This document shows positions 1 to 5,301 of a stretch of DNA of 6,267 bases, piece after piece; the first letter of the stretch is position 1, and the number at the start of each line of letters is the position of its first letter. Under the pieces are notes generated by a model that did not search any database, was not told where the DNA came from, and worked only from the letters and a program-made list of their open reading frames with translations. This stretch comes from an uncultured Lachnospiraceae bacterium (lineage in GTDB: Bacteria; Bacillota; Clostridia; Lachnospirales; Lachnospiraceae): the NCBI GenBank assembly GCA_947175305.1, contig CAMWMO010000110.1, positions 1 through 6,267 on the forward strand. Direction: 5' to 3'. Made by a program: the position numbers and the translations under genes.

Positions 1-284
1 ACCAGGATCTCCATATCCGCCTCCGTGGACACCTCCAAGAGTCCCTCCATGCCGCTCACGACACGCACCGGCAGATCTTTGACCCGCTCCCGCAGATCGG
101 CTGCCGCCTTCTCGTCCCAGAGTGCTGCCGTCCGGGGCTTAAACTCTCTGATCTGGCTCTCTAAGAGCGCCACGTTGGAACCCGCCGCCAGAGAGACTAC
201 CTCCAGATCCTTTTCTTTCCTGACAATGTCAAGCGTCTGTGTCCCGATGGAGCCGGTGGAGCCCAGAATCCCTATTTTTTTCAT
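1..284 (-). CDS. dxr: 1-deoxy-D-xylulose 5-phosphate reductoisomerase, N-terminal part (runs off the left edge)
   Basis: This cytoplasmic enzyme converts 1-deoxy-D-xylulose 5-phosphate to 2-C-methyl-D-erythritol 4-phosphate with NADPH, the first committed step of the MEP isoprenoid pathway. Only the first 94 codons are in the window. The protein opens MKKIGILGSTGSIG, the Rossmann-type NADPH-binding loop GSTGSIG (residues 8-14) that is diagnostic of DXR, followed by a Q-T-L-D-I-V helix and the expected alternating beta-alpha pattern. The ATG at 284-282 is chosen because the motif begins at residue 4 and a GAGG lies 8 nt upstream. The gene starts 17 nt after the cdsA stop, so the two are very probably co-transcribed. 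DXR feeds precursors to UppS, encoded two genes upstream. The catalytic and metal-binding residues lie beyond the edge and cannot be checked. Identification is firm; intactness is unknown. Confidence 0.95.
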   Translation of the reverse strand, partial: MKKIGILGSTGSIGTQTLDIVRKEKDLEVVSLAAGSNVALLESQIREFKPRTAALWDEKAAADLRERVKDLPVRVVSGMEGLLEVSTEADMEIL

Positions 285-301
285 CTCTCGTTCCTCATCT
301 C

Positions 302-1147
302 TTATATTCCTATCATCAGATAAATGCCGATACAGACGATGGGCGCCGCCACGATCACGCTGTCAAAGCGGTCCATGATCCCGCCGTGTCCCGGTATCAG
401 CTTTCCGTAATCCTTAATATCGTGATCCCGCTTCACCGCGGAGGCCGCCAGATCTCCCACCATAGAGACCAGTGCCCCTACCGCTCCCAGCACCGCCGCA
501 AATGGCAGGGATAACGTGATTGCCGTATAGCGGTTGATCACAAAATAAGTGTAGAGAACAAACAGGAGAGCCGCCCCCAGAACGCCGCCTACCGCTCCTT
601 CAATAGATTTCTTCGGACTTAATTTAGGCGTCATCTTATGCTTCCCGATCAGCACGCCCACACAATAGGCGCAGGTATCGCTCCCCCAGGATGCCAGAAA
701 CACGAACCACACCAGATAGATACACTCGTCAAATCCCTCCCGCAGCAGGTAGAGAAAGGACAGCATCACCGGCCCGTAAAGAAAGGAAAACATGGCCGCC
801 ATTATCTGGTTCGCATGATACTTCGGAAATGTAAATACATAGACGAACAAAAAGGCGAGAAACGCCGCCACTACTACCATTACCATCGCCTGAAAAGTCA
901 GGGTAATGTCCCTTGCCAGAGCAAGGCATATCCCTGCATAGTACACAAGCGTCATCTCACATCCCACAAGGACCGGAGAACTTGGCGACATCTCCTCTCC
1001 GCGCACCTTGCAGGCTGCCGTCAGCTCCTGATAGGCGATCACGGAAATCAACAGAAGCGCCACCGCAAGAATGGTTCCTCCCGCAATAAAGACCGCCAGC
1101 GCGATCGCCACCAGCAGGATACCGCTCAGTAATCTTGTACGAAACAT
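302..1147 (-). CDS. cdsA: Phosphatidate cytidylyltransferase (CDP-diglyceride synthase)
   Basis: This integral membrane enzyme makes CDP-diacylglycerol from phosphatidic acid and CTP, the branch point for phosphatidylglycerol and other phospholipids. The 281-aa protein is hydrophobic along most of its length, with several membrane helices: residues about 5-40 (one or two segments), 60-78, 85-107, 114-134, 142-165, 174-205 and 212-230. The family signature occupies residues 236-262: S236, K239-R240, K245-D246, P252, H254-G255-G256, D259-R260 and D262 are all present. An upstream conserved block, W154-G-S-D157 then SPKKSIEG (167-174), is also typical. The ATG at 1147-1145 has GGAGGG 7 nt upstream, and this SD follows directly on the uppS stop codon, leaving only 13 nt between the genes. 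Length is normal for the family and no key residue is missing. dxr follows after 17 nt. Confidence 0.96.
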   Translation of the reverse strand: MFRTRLLSGILLVAIALAVFIAGGTILAVALLLISVIAYQELTAACKVRGEEMSPSSPVLVGCEMTLVYYAGICLALARDITLTFQAMVMVVVAAFLAFLFVYVFTFPKYHANQIMAAMFSFLYGPVMLSFLYLLREGFDECIYLVWFVFLASWGSDTCAYCVGVLIGKHKMTPKLSPKKSIEGAVGGVLGAALLFVLYTYFVINRYTAITLSLPFAAVLGAVGALVSMVGDLAASAVKRDHDIKDYGKLIPGHGGIMDRFDSVIVAAPIVCIGIYLMIGI

Positions 1148-1160
1148 ACAGACGCCCTCC

Positions 1161-1877
1161 TTATTCTTTCACCAGACCATAGCGTCTGTCTCTCTTATTA
1201 TATGCCTCTACGGCCTTCTCTAATTCTTCCTTGCTAAAATCAGGCCAAGCCACCGGCGTAAAATAAAACTCCGTGTACGCCAGCTGCCAGAGAAGGAAGT
1301 TGGATATTCTCTGCTCATTGCAGGTGCGGATCAGCAGATCCGGCTCCGGGATGCCTGCCGTGTCGAGGGCATCGTCGAAGCGCTGCTCCGTGATAGCCTC
1401 CGGCGCGATCTCCCCCGTTTTCACCTGTGCCGCCAGTTTTCTGACAGCCCGGACGATCTCATCCCTGCCGCCGTAATTGATGGCGATCTGGAAGTGCAGC
1501 CCCGTATTGTCTCTGGTGGCATTTTCCAGCTCGTCGATCCGCCTTCGGATATCCTCATCCAGCCGGGATTTCTCACCGATCACCCGCACACACATGTTAT
1601 TTTTCGCGGCTGTCTTGAGACAGGTCTTCATATAATTTCGGAGAAGCCCCATCAGAGCCTCCACCTCATCCGCGGGCCGGTTCCAGTTCTCCGTGCTGAA
1701 TGCGTACACCGTCAGATACTGTATCCCCATGCGGTAGGCCTCCTCGCAGATGACCTCCACCGTTTTTGCCCCCTGCACATGACCATAATTGCGTGGCATA
1801 CCCTTACTCTTCGCCCATCTGCCGTTGCCGTCCAAGATGATCGCCACATGCTGTGGAACATTTTTTTCTTCTGTCAT
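1161..1877 (-). CDS. uppS: Isoprenyl transferase, probably undecaprenyl diphosphate synthase
   Basis: This cis-prenyltransferase condenses eight isopentenyl diphosphates onto farnesyl diphosphate to give C55-PP, the lipid carrier for peptidoglycan and other wall polymers. It acts at the inner face of the membrane. The 238-aa length is typical. Residues 10-22 give HVAIILDGNGRWA with the catalytic Asp16 and the P-loop-like GNGRW. YAFSTENWNRP lies at 58-68, NYGGRDEI at 134-141, and the C-terminal motif with SNFLLWQ and FYFT..WPDF at 192-214. The RTGGE/RTSGE segment usual in this family reads R184-T-C-N-E188 here, an odd replacement of two small residues; the E and the following Q-R (189-190) are kept. 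The start ATG has AGGAGG 5 nt upstream. The gene follows frr after an unusually long 93-nt spacer carrying two inverted repeats. Chain length (C55) is inferred from context. Confidence 0.95.
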   Translation of the reverse strand: MTEEKNVPQHVAIILDGNGRWAKSKGMPRNYGHVQGAKTVEVICEEAYRMGIQYLTVYAFSTENWNRPADEVEALMGLLRNYMKTCLKTAAKNNMCVRVIGEKSRLDEDIRRRIDELENATRDNTGLHFQIAINYGGRDEIVRAVRKLAAQVKTGEIAPEAITEQRFDDALDTAGIPEPDLLIRTCNEQRISNFLLWQLAYTEFYFTPVAWPDFSKEELEKAVEAYNKRDRRYGLVKE

Positions 1878-1882
1878 AGCTT

Positions 1883-1920
1883 CCTCCTGCCAGCAGGTTT
1901 ACGAAATATTATGTAAACCT
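1883..1920 (-). promoter_or_regulatory. Perfect 8-bp inverted repeat next to the uppS ribosome binding site
   Basis: AGGTTTAC (1895-1902) and GTAAACCT (1913-1920) are perfect inverted repeats separated by 10 nt, with a self-complementary AATATT (1905-1910) at the centre. This gives a 26-bp nearly symmetric dyad. It ends 6 nt before the uppS SD AGGAGG (1888-1883). In RNA it forms an 8-bp hairpin. A weaker alternative, CCUG (1897-1894) with CAGG (1889-1886), overlaps both the hairpin's 3' arm and the SD, so the two folds are mutually exclusive. It could be an operator for an unknown dimeric regulator or an RNA element tuning uppS translation. The repeat is seen directly; the function is inference. 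Confidence 0.45.
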
Positions 1921-1928
1921 CAAAATGG

Positions 1929-1962
1929 AAAGGGGCAACAGAATCTCGCTCTGTAAGCCCCT
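1929..1962 (-). promoter_or_regulatory. Hairpin after frr, possible leaky terminator or mRNA-processing element
   Basis: Nine nucleotides past the frr stop the transcript reads AGGGGC (1962-1957) and, after a 9-nt loop (1950-1942), GCCCCT (1936-1931). The stem is 6 GC-rich pairs plus CAG/CTG pairs, broken by a small bulge (TTA against AA). Downstream sequence is TTCC then ATTTTG, a poor U-tract, so full termination is unlikely. Partial termination, or a barrier protecting the upstream mRNA from 3' exonucleases, is more plausible because uppS, cdsA and dxr follow in the same direction. Confidence 0.45.
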
Positions 1963-1970
1963 CTCAATCA

Positions 1971-2522
1971 TCATACGGTCAAAATCTCCTTGGATTTCTC
2001 CTCCACCAGCTTATCCACATCCTTGATAAACTTGTCTGTCATCTTCTGCAGCTTGTCCTCCAGCTCCTTGATCTCATCCTCGGAAATCTCGGTCTTAGCC
2101 AGCTTCTTGAGTGCATCGTTGCCGTCGCGTCTCGTGTTGCGGATCGCTACCTTATTGTCCTCGCCCCGTTTCTTGATATCCTTCACCAGATCCTTACGGC
2201 GCTCCTCCGTGAGCTCCGGAAATACCAGCCGGATCAGGGAGCCGTCATTGGTGGGAGTGATTCCCACATCCGACGCCAGAATCGCCTTCTCGATCTCTTT
2301 GATCAGACTCTTCTCCCAGGGTGCGATCTGTAAAATTCTCGCCTCCGGTACTGTGATATTGCCCACCTGCTGGATTGGCGTAGGTGTTCCGTAATAATCT
2401 ACCTTGATCTTATCAAGCACATGCGGGTTCGCACGCCCGGCACGGATCGATGCCAGATCGTTTACCAGAAAGTCATAAGACTTCTGCATTTTTTCCTCAT
2501 AGGGCTTCAGTCTCTCATCCAT
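1971..2522 (-). CDS. frr: Ribosome recycling factor
   Basis: RRF works with EF-G in the cytoplasm to split the post-termination 70S ribosome. The 183-aa protein matches the usual length of about 185. Residues 1-30 (ending L-A-S-I-R-A-G-R) and 105-183 form the three-helix bundle, the last part rich in charged coiled-coil residues. Residues 31-104 are the small beta domain with YYGTPTPI (43-50), I-T-V-P-E-A-R and APWEKS. The conserved arginine patch V-A-I-R-N-T-R-R-D is at 125-133. The ATG at 2522-2520 is chosen because GGAGG stands 8 nt upstream. A longer reading starting at a TTG at 2537-2535 would use the SD itself as coding sequence and add five unconserved residues. The gene starts 18 nt after the pyrH stop, the usual arrangement. 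Confidence 0.97.
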   Translation of the reverse strand: MDERLKPYEEKMQKSYDFLVNDLASIRAGRANPHVLDKIKVDYYGTPTPIQQVGNITVPEARILQIAPWEKSLIKEIEKAILASDVGITPTNDGSLIRLVFPELTEERRKDLVKDIKKRGEDNKVAIRNTRRDGNDALKKLAKTEISEDEIKELEDKLQKMTDKFIKDVDKLVEEKSKEILTV

Positions 2523-2540
2523 ACTGTAATCCTCCAACCA

Positions 2541-3236
2541 TCATACGGTCACTTTCGTGCCGTTAAACTTACCCTTTACGGTGTTGACAATGCTGTTCTC
2601 CTGATTCAGGCCAAACACCCACATAGGCATTTTGTTGTCCCTTGCCAGAATGGAAGCCGTCATATCCACCACCTGGAGATTCTTCTCGATCACCTCATGG
2701 ATCGAGACCTCCTCATATTTTTTGGCATTGGGATTGCTGTGCGGATCATCGTCATAGACGCCGTCCACCGCCTTCGCCAGAAGGATCACATCGGCATCCA
2801 CCTCCACCGCGCGGAGCACTACCCCGGTATCGGTAGAGAAATAGGGATGTCCCGTTCCTCCCGCAAAAAAGACCACCATATTTTTCCCAAAGTATTTATT
2901 CGCTCTGTCTTTAGAGAAAAGCTTCGTAAAAGAACCGCACTCAAAAGGCGTCAAAATCGATGTCATCATGCCGGTCGACCGAAAGATCTCCGACACATAG
3001 ATACAATTCATGACTGTAGCCAGCATACCAATCTGGTCCGCCTTGGTCCTATCGATATTCTCGCTGGACCGGCCGCGCCAGAAATTGCCGCCCCCGATCA
3101 CGATTCCCACCTGAATGCCGTCATCCACAAGCTGCTTTACCTGCAGGGCCACTCCGCGCACCGTCTCCTCGTCAAAGCCGGTCTTTTTTTGACCCGCTAA
3201 GGCTTCTCCGCTTAACTTTAAGAGTATCCGCTTCAT
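2541..3236 (-). CDS. pyrH: UMP kinase (uridylate kinase)
   Basis: This bacterial amino-acid-kinase-fold enzyme phosphorylates UMP to UDP with ATP. It is hexameric in the family and essential for UTP, CTP and UDP-sugar wall precursors. The 231-aa sequence has the start K-L-S-G-E-A-L (7-13), the phosphate-binding GGGNFWRGR (48-56), R63-T-K-A-D67-Q-I-G-M-L-A-T, the UMP loop GGTGHPYFSTDT (126-137), K145 and DGVYDDDP (148-155). The usual Asn in GTGNP is His130 here. The segment at about 97-119, where well-studied UMP kinases have an arginine-rich EPYIRRRAIRHLEKG stretch that takes part in allosteric control, instead carries F-E-C-G-S-F-T-K-L-F and fewer arginines. AGGGAG lies 7 nt before the ATG. 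It follows the bactofilin gene after 24 nt and precedes frr by 18 nt. Confidence 0.97.
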   Translation of the reverse strand: MKRILLKLSGEALAGQKKTGFDEETVRGVALQVKQLVDDGIQVGIVIGGGNFWRGRSSENIDRTKADQIGMLATVMNCIYVSEIFRSTGMMTSILTPFECGSFTKLFSKDRANKYFGKNMVVFFAGGTGHPYFSTDTGVVLRAVEVDADVILLAKAVDGVYDDDPHSNPNAKKYEEVSIHEVIEKNLQVVDMTASILARDNKMPMWVFGLNQENSIVNTVKGKFNGTKVTV

Positions 3237-3260
3237 ATCGCTCTCCCTTATGTGCCAGCC

Positions 3261-4190
3261 TTATTTTTTCTTCTTGAACTCCTCAAAGAAGGAGGTAGGA
3301 TTCACATCCGCATAGCACTGGGAACACATACCCTCGATAACCGCACCGTTATTGATCTGTACGGACTTGGATTTGATATTACCCATCACGATTGCTGTGG
3401 TATCCAGAATAACCGGACCATGCACATCGATATCACCCTTGACCGCGCCGGCAACCACTGCACTGGTAGCCGTGATGTTACCGATCACCACAGAGCTCTG
3501 TCCGATCTTCACACTGCCCATGCTGTTCACCTCACCGGTGATCTTAGCGCCCTCGGCATAGATCTCAGCAGCCTTGGAATTACCCTGGATCGTACCGGTG
3601 ATGTTCAGCTTGCCCAGGAGATCAAGATTACCGTTTACGGTACCGATCAGTTCCATGGAACCTTCTGATACAATATCACCCGTAATCGTCATACCTTCTG
3701 TTACAACTGCCGTCTCGTCAACTGCCACACGATTTGCCTGTACTTCCATAGTCTTTCCTTTCCCTCCGCTATTCTCGACTGCTTCCTCAGTCTCTGCTAC
3801 CATCGCTTCTTCCATGATTGGTTCTGCCTCCTCTTCTATACTTGACTCTTCTACAACAGCCTCTTCAACCGCCGGTTCTTCGACAACAGGTTCCTCGACG
3901 GCAACCTCCTCGATCACAGGTTCCTCAATGACGGGTTCTGCCGCTGCAGTCTCCTCCGCCAAAGGCTCCTCTGCTGCAAGCGCCGGATCTACCAGCTCGT
4001 CTATCTTCTCCAGCATATCGCTCAGATCCATGGATCCGGGCGCCTCTTCTGCCGCAGGCTTCTGTGCCACAGCAGCGGCTGCCTCCTCCGGTGTCAGCCC
4101 TGCCGCCAGAGCCGCTTCCAGCTCTTCCTCCGGCATCAGTTCATTAACTGCCTGGGATAAATCATCTTTTAAATCCGAAAAAAATCCCAT
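3261..4190 (-). CDS. Bactofilin (polymer-forming cytoskeletal protein) with a long acidic N-terminal arm
   Basis: Bactofilins assemble without nucleotides into filaments or sheets, often at the membrane, that position cell-wall enzymes. The 309-aa protein has four parts. Residues 1-20 (M-G-F-F-S-D-L-K-D-D) look amphipathic and may bind membrane. Residues 21-75 are Ala/Glu-rich with a likely helix (55-68). Residues 76-140 are strongly acidic, with seven pentads ending Glu-Glu at 86-120. From about 148 to 287 is the bactofilin beta-helix, visible as short turns every 16-20 residues with Gly-Asn/Gly-Asp corners (ITGDI, GTVNGNLDL, GTIQGN, GNITA, GDIDVHGPV, GNIKSKSV). A C-terminal tail has C289-S-Q-C292 and ends FFEEFKKKK. 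Most bactofilins are 110-200 aa, so the arm is exceptional. GGAGG lies 8 nt before the ATG. The gene is 18 nt after the deacetylase and 24 nt before pyrH. Domain identity is confident; arm and tail functions are inferred. Confidence 0.9.
   Translation of the reverse strand: MGFFSDLKDDLSQAVNELMPEEELEAALAAGLTPEEAAAAVAQKPAAEEAPGSMDLSDMLEKIDELVDPALAAEEPLAEETAAAEPVIEEPVIEEVAVEEPVVEEPAVEEAVVEESSIEEEAEPIMEEAMVAETEEAVENSGGKGKTMEVQANRVAVDETAVVTEGMTITGDIVSEGSMELIGTVNGNLDLLGKLNITGTIQGNSKAAEIYAEGAKITGEVNSMGSVKIGQSSVVIGNITATSAVVAGAVKGDIDVHGPVILDTTAIVMGNIKSKSVQINNGAVIEGMCSQCYADVNPTSFFEEFKKKK
3747..3767 (-). promoter_or_regulatory. Candidate internal ribosome binding site and start inside the bactofilin gene
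   Basis: Codon 148 of the bactofilin frame is an ATG (3749-3747). It is preceded by AGGA (3759-3756) 6 nt upstream and GGAGGG (3767-3762) 12 nt upstream, within a purine-rich run encoding S-G-G-K-G-K. The ATG sits exactly where the acidic arm ends and the bactofilin core begins. Initiation here would give a 162-aa core-only protein, the normal size for a stand-alone bactofilin. Sequence and spacing are direct observations; use in the cell is inference, since the purines could simply reflect the Gly-Lys codons. Confidence 0.4.
3831..3935 (-). repeat. Seven imperfect 15-nt repeats encoding acidic pentapeptides
   Basis: Residues 86-120 of the bactofilin consist of seven tandem pentads of the form x-hydrophobic-hydrophobic-E-E: PVIEE, PVIEE, VAVEE, PVVEE, PAVEE, AVVEE, SSIEE. 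A degenerate eighth (PIMEE) follows at 124-128. At DNA level the units are diverged but still share blocks such as acaggttcctc on the plus strand, occurring twice. The period of 15 nt keeps frame, so unit gain or loss would lengthen or shorten the arm without breaking the gene. Confidence 0.8.
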
Positions 4191-4208
4191 TCCCTATTCC
4201 TCCATTCT

Positions 4209-5126
4209 TTAATCGTTACTTATATGATGAATCGGCTCCGTATCATCTGTGATCGGAACGATCTTCGTATCCTCCATGGCCTGAATCTTCTCGATCAATT
4301 CCGGCAATGCCTGCACCGTCGTGTTTTTCTCTGCCGCGTCATGCAGCAGTATCATCGCCTCACTGAACTCCGAAAGGTTGGCTGTAGAATTTCTCACGAT
4401 CGCATCCGGGCTGATATATGCCGCCGACGCATCTCCACAGGATACATTCCAGTCAAAATAACTCATATCCTGCTCTTCCAGATACGCGATCAGCTCATGC
4501 ATGTCCACTCTGCTCACCGTGTTGCTGCTGCCGCCCGGAAATCTGCAATATCTGCACCAGACTCCCGTGGTTTCATAGAGAAATTCCTGCAGCTTCGTAA
4601 GATCAGCCACATAGCTCTCTTTAGACTGATAGATCTCATCATACCTATGGCTGTAGGAGTGCATCGCCAGCGTATGCCCCTCCTCCACGATCCTTTTATA
4701 TAACGGCTGATACCGTTCTTCCGGCTTCCCCACTACGAAGAAAGTCGCTTTCACATCGTACTCTGCCAGGATATCCAGGATCTTGCCGGTATTGCTGCTG
4801 GGGCCGTCATCAAAGGTCAGATACACCTTCCTGCCGCCATCGCTCATCTCGCCGGACGCATCCGTATCATCGGTATCTCCATGTCTGAACTCGTCCACGC
4901 CGGAGGCTGTGTAAAAGTCTCCGCCCTGTCCTGTTTCTGTAAACGTCTGCTGCTCTGCCATTACAGGGACTGCCGTCTCCCGAAGAGCTTTCAGCTCCTG
5001 TTTCGCATGATAAAGGCTCACACCCAGAATCACACACAGGGTCAACAAAATCACTATCGTGGTAAGCGGAATGATGATGAGCAGCCGTTTCATCAATTGA
5101 AAATGTGCATCCTGCTCTGCATCCAT
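4209..5126 (-). CDS. Membrane-anchored polysaccharide deacetylase (NodB / carbohydrate esterase 4 family)
   Basis: The enzyme probably removes N-acetyl groups from peptidoglycan or another surface glycan; the exact substrate cannot be read from sequence. In the 305-aa protein, residues 15-38 form one hydrophobic helix after K-R, a type II signal anchor that places the rest outside. A linker (39-97) rich in Glu, Asp, Gly and Thr follows. The NodB domain covers about 100-285 with all five family motifs: TFDDGP (104-109; catalytic base Asp106, metal ligand Asp107), H156-S-Y-S-H160, RFPGG (195-199), DWN (225-227) with Asp232, and LLHD with His262. It should therefore be an active metal-dependent enzyme. 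The ATG at 5126 is preferred because AGGAG lies 9 nt upstream; an ATG two codons earlier (5132) has only a 3-nt gap. Three cysteines (191, 194, 230) lie in the extracellular domain. It is the first gene after a promoter candidate and precedes the bactofilin by 18 nt. Confidence 0.92.
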   Translation of the reverse strand: MDAEQDAHFQLMKRLLIIIPLTTIVILLTLCVILGVSLYHAKQELKALRETAVPVMAEQQTFTETGQGGDFYTASGVDEFRHGDTDDTDASGEMSDGGRKVYLTFDDGPSSNTGKILDILAEYDVKATFFVVGKPEERYQPLYKRIVEEGHTLAMHSYSHRYDEIYQSKESYVADLTKLQEFLYETTGVWCRYCRFPGGSSNTVSRVDMHELIAYLEEQDMSYFDWNVSCGDASAAYISPDAIVRNSTANLSEFSEAMILLHDAAEKNTTVQALPELIEKIQAMEDTKIVPITDDTEPIHHISND

Positions 5127-5162
5127 CTTCATCGACTCCTTTTGCTCTCTTATTCCCCCATT

Positions 5163-5178
5163 CTTTTATACTATATCA
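5163..5178 (-). promoter_or_regulatory. Extended -10 promoter candidate for the deacetylase-bactofilin-pyrH operon
   Basis: On the minus strand TGATATAGT (5178-5170) is an extended -10 element: TG, one base, then TATAGT, which differs from TATAAT at one position. No good -35 is seen 16-18 nt upstream (the hexamer there is TTTTCG), which fits an extended -10 type. Transcription would begin near 5163, giving a leader of about 37 nt before the deacetylase ATG. A second -10-like TATAAA overlaps at 5170-5165. The region is AT-rich and sits just downstream of the tsf terminator, where a new promoter is needed. Confidence 0.5.
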
Positions 5179-5259
5179 CATCTGAGAGATAACGAAAAGA
5201 AATTTTATCAAAAAAGCACAAGAAAATTTCGCCAGATTTTTGCAGAGGAAAAAATAAAC
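5179..5259 (-). other. AT-rich spacer between the tsf terminator and the promoter candidate
   Basis: This part of the 191-bp tsf-deacetylase gap holds no reading frame of note. It has several T-runs on the minus strand (a T6 run at 5254-5249 after TTTA, another T6 run further on), and an imperfect 5-bp repeat AAAAT/ATTTT around 5223-5240. The T-runs may act as an upstream AT-rich promoter element or as extra poly-U after the terminator. I see no riboswitch or convincing RNA gene. Confidence 0.4.
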
Positions 5260-5301
5260 AAAAAACTATCCTCTACTCTGAACAATAGAGGATAGCTTTT
5301 T
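5260..5301 (-). terminator. Strong rho-independent terminator after tsf (symmetrical, could work on both strands)
   Basis: CTATCCTCTA (5295-5286 in transcript order) pairs perfectly with TAGAGGATAG (5275-5266) over 10 bp around a 10-nt loop. A run of six T follows (5265-5260), and five A precede the stem after one G. The A-tract and T-tract could extend the stem and also make the structure bidirectional. It begins 28 nt after the tsf stop, so it should end the tsf transcript and separate it from the deacetylase operon. Confidence 0.92.

Noticed and set aside
1900..1945. Promoter for uppS in the frr-uppS spacer (TTGCCC, 17 nt, TACATA)
   Set aside because: The -10 matches the consensus at only about three positions and the -35 is also weak. 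The inverted repeats are a better explanation of the spacer.
2523..2537. TTG start for frr five codons upstream of the ATG
   Set aside because: The TTG overlaps the GGAGG that serves the downstream ATG, and the extra residues are not part of the RRF family. The ATG at 2522 has ideal spacing.
2421..3200. 259-aa plus-strand reading frame opposite pyrH
   Set aside because: It is rich in His and Arg with no domain or RBS, and it fully overlaps a certain pyrH gene and part of frr. Typical antisense artefact.
3831..3935. Tandem repeat that could be taken for a CRISPR or intergenic repeat array
   Set aside because: The 15-nt units are in frame within a coding region and encode acidic pentapeptides. 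There are no unique spacers.
3574..4212. 212-aa plus-strand reading frame, Ser/Ala-rich
   Set aside because: It is the antisense shadow of the acidic bactofilin arm: Glu codons (GAG/GAA) read as Ser (CTC/TTC-shifted TCC/TCT) on the other strand. It has no SD, no recognisable domain, and conflicts with a clear gene.
5223..5240. AT-rich AAAAT/ATTTT repeat in the tsf-deacetylase gap
   Set aside because: Only five A-T pairs; expected by chance in such AT-rich sequence and too weak to call a second terminator or operator.
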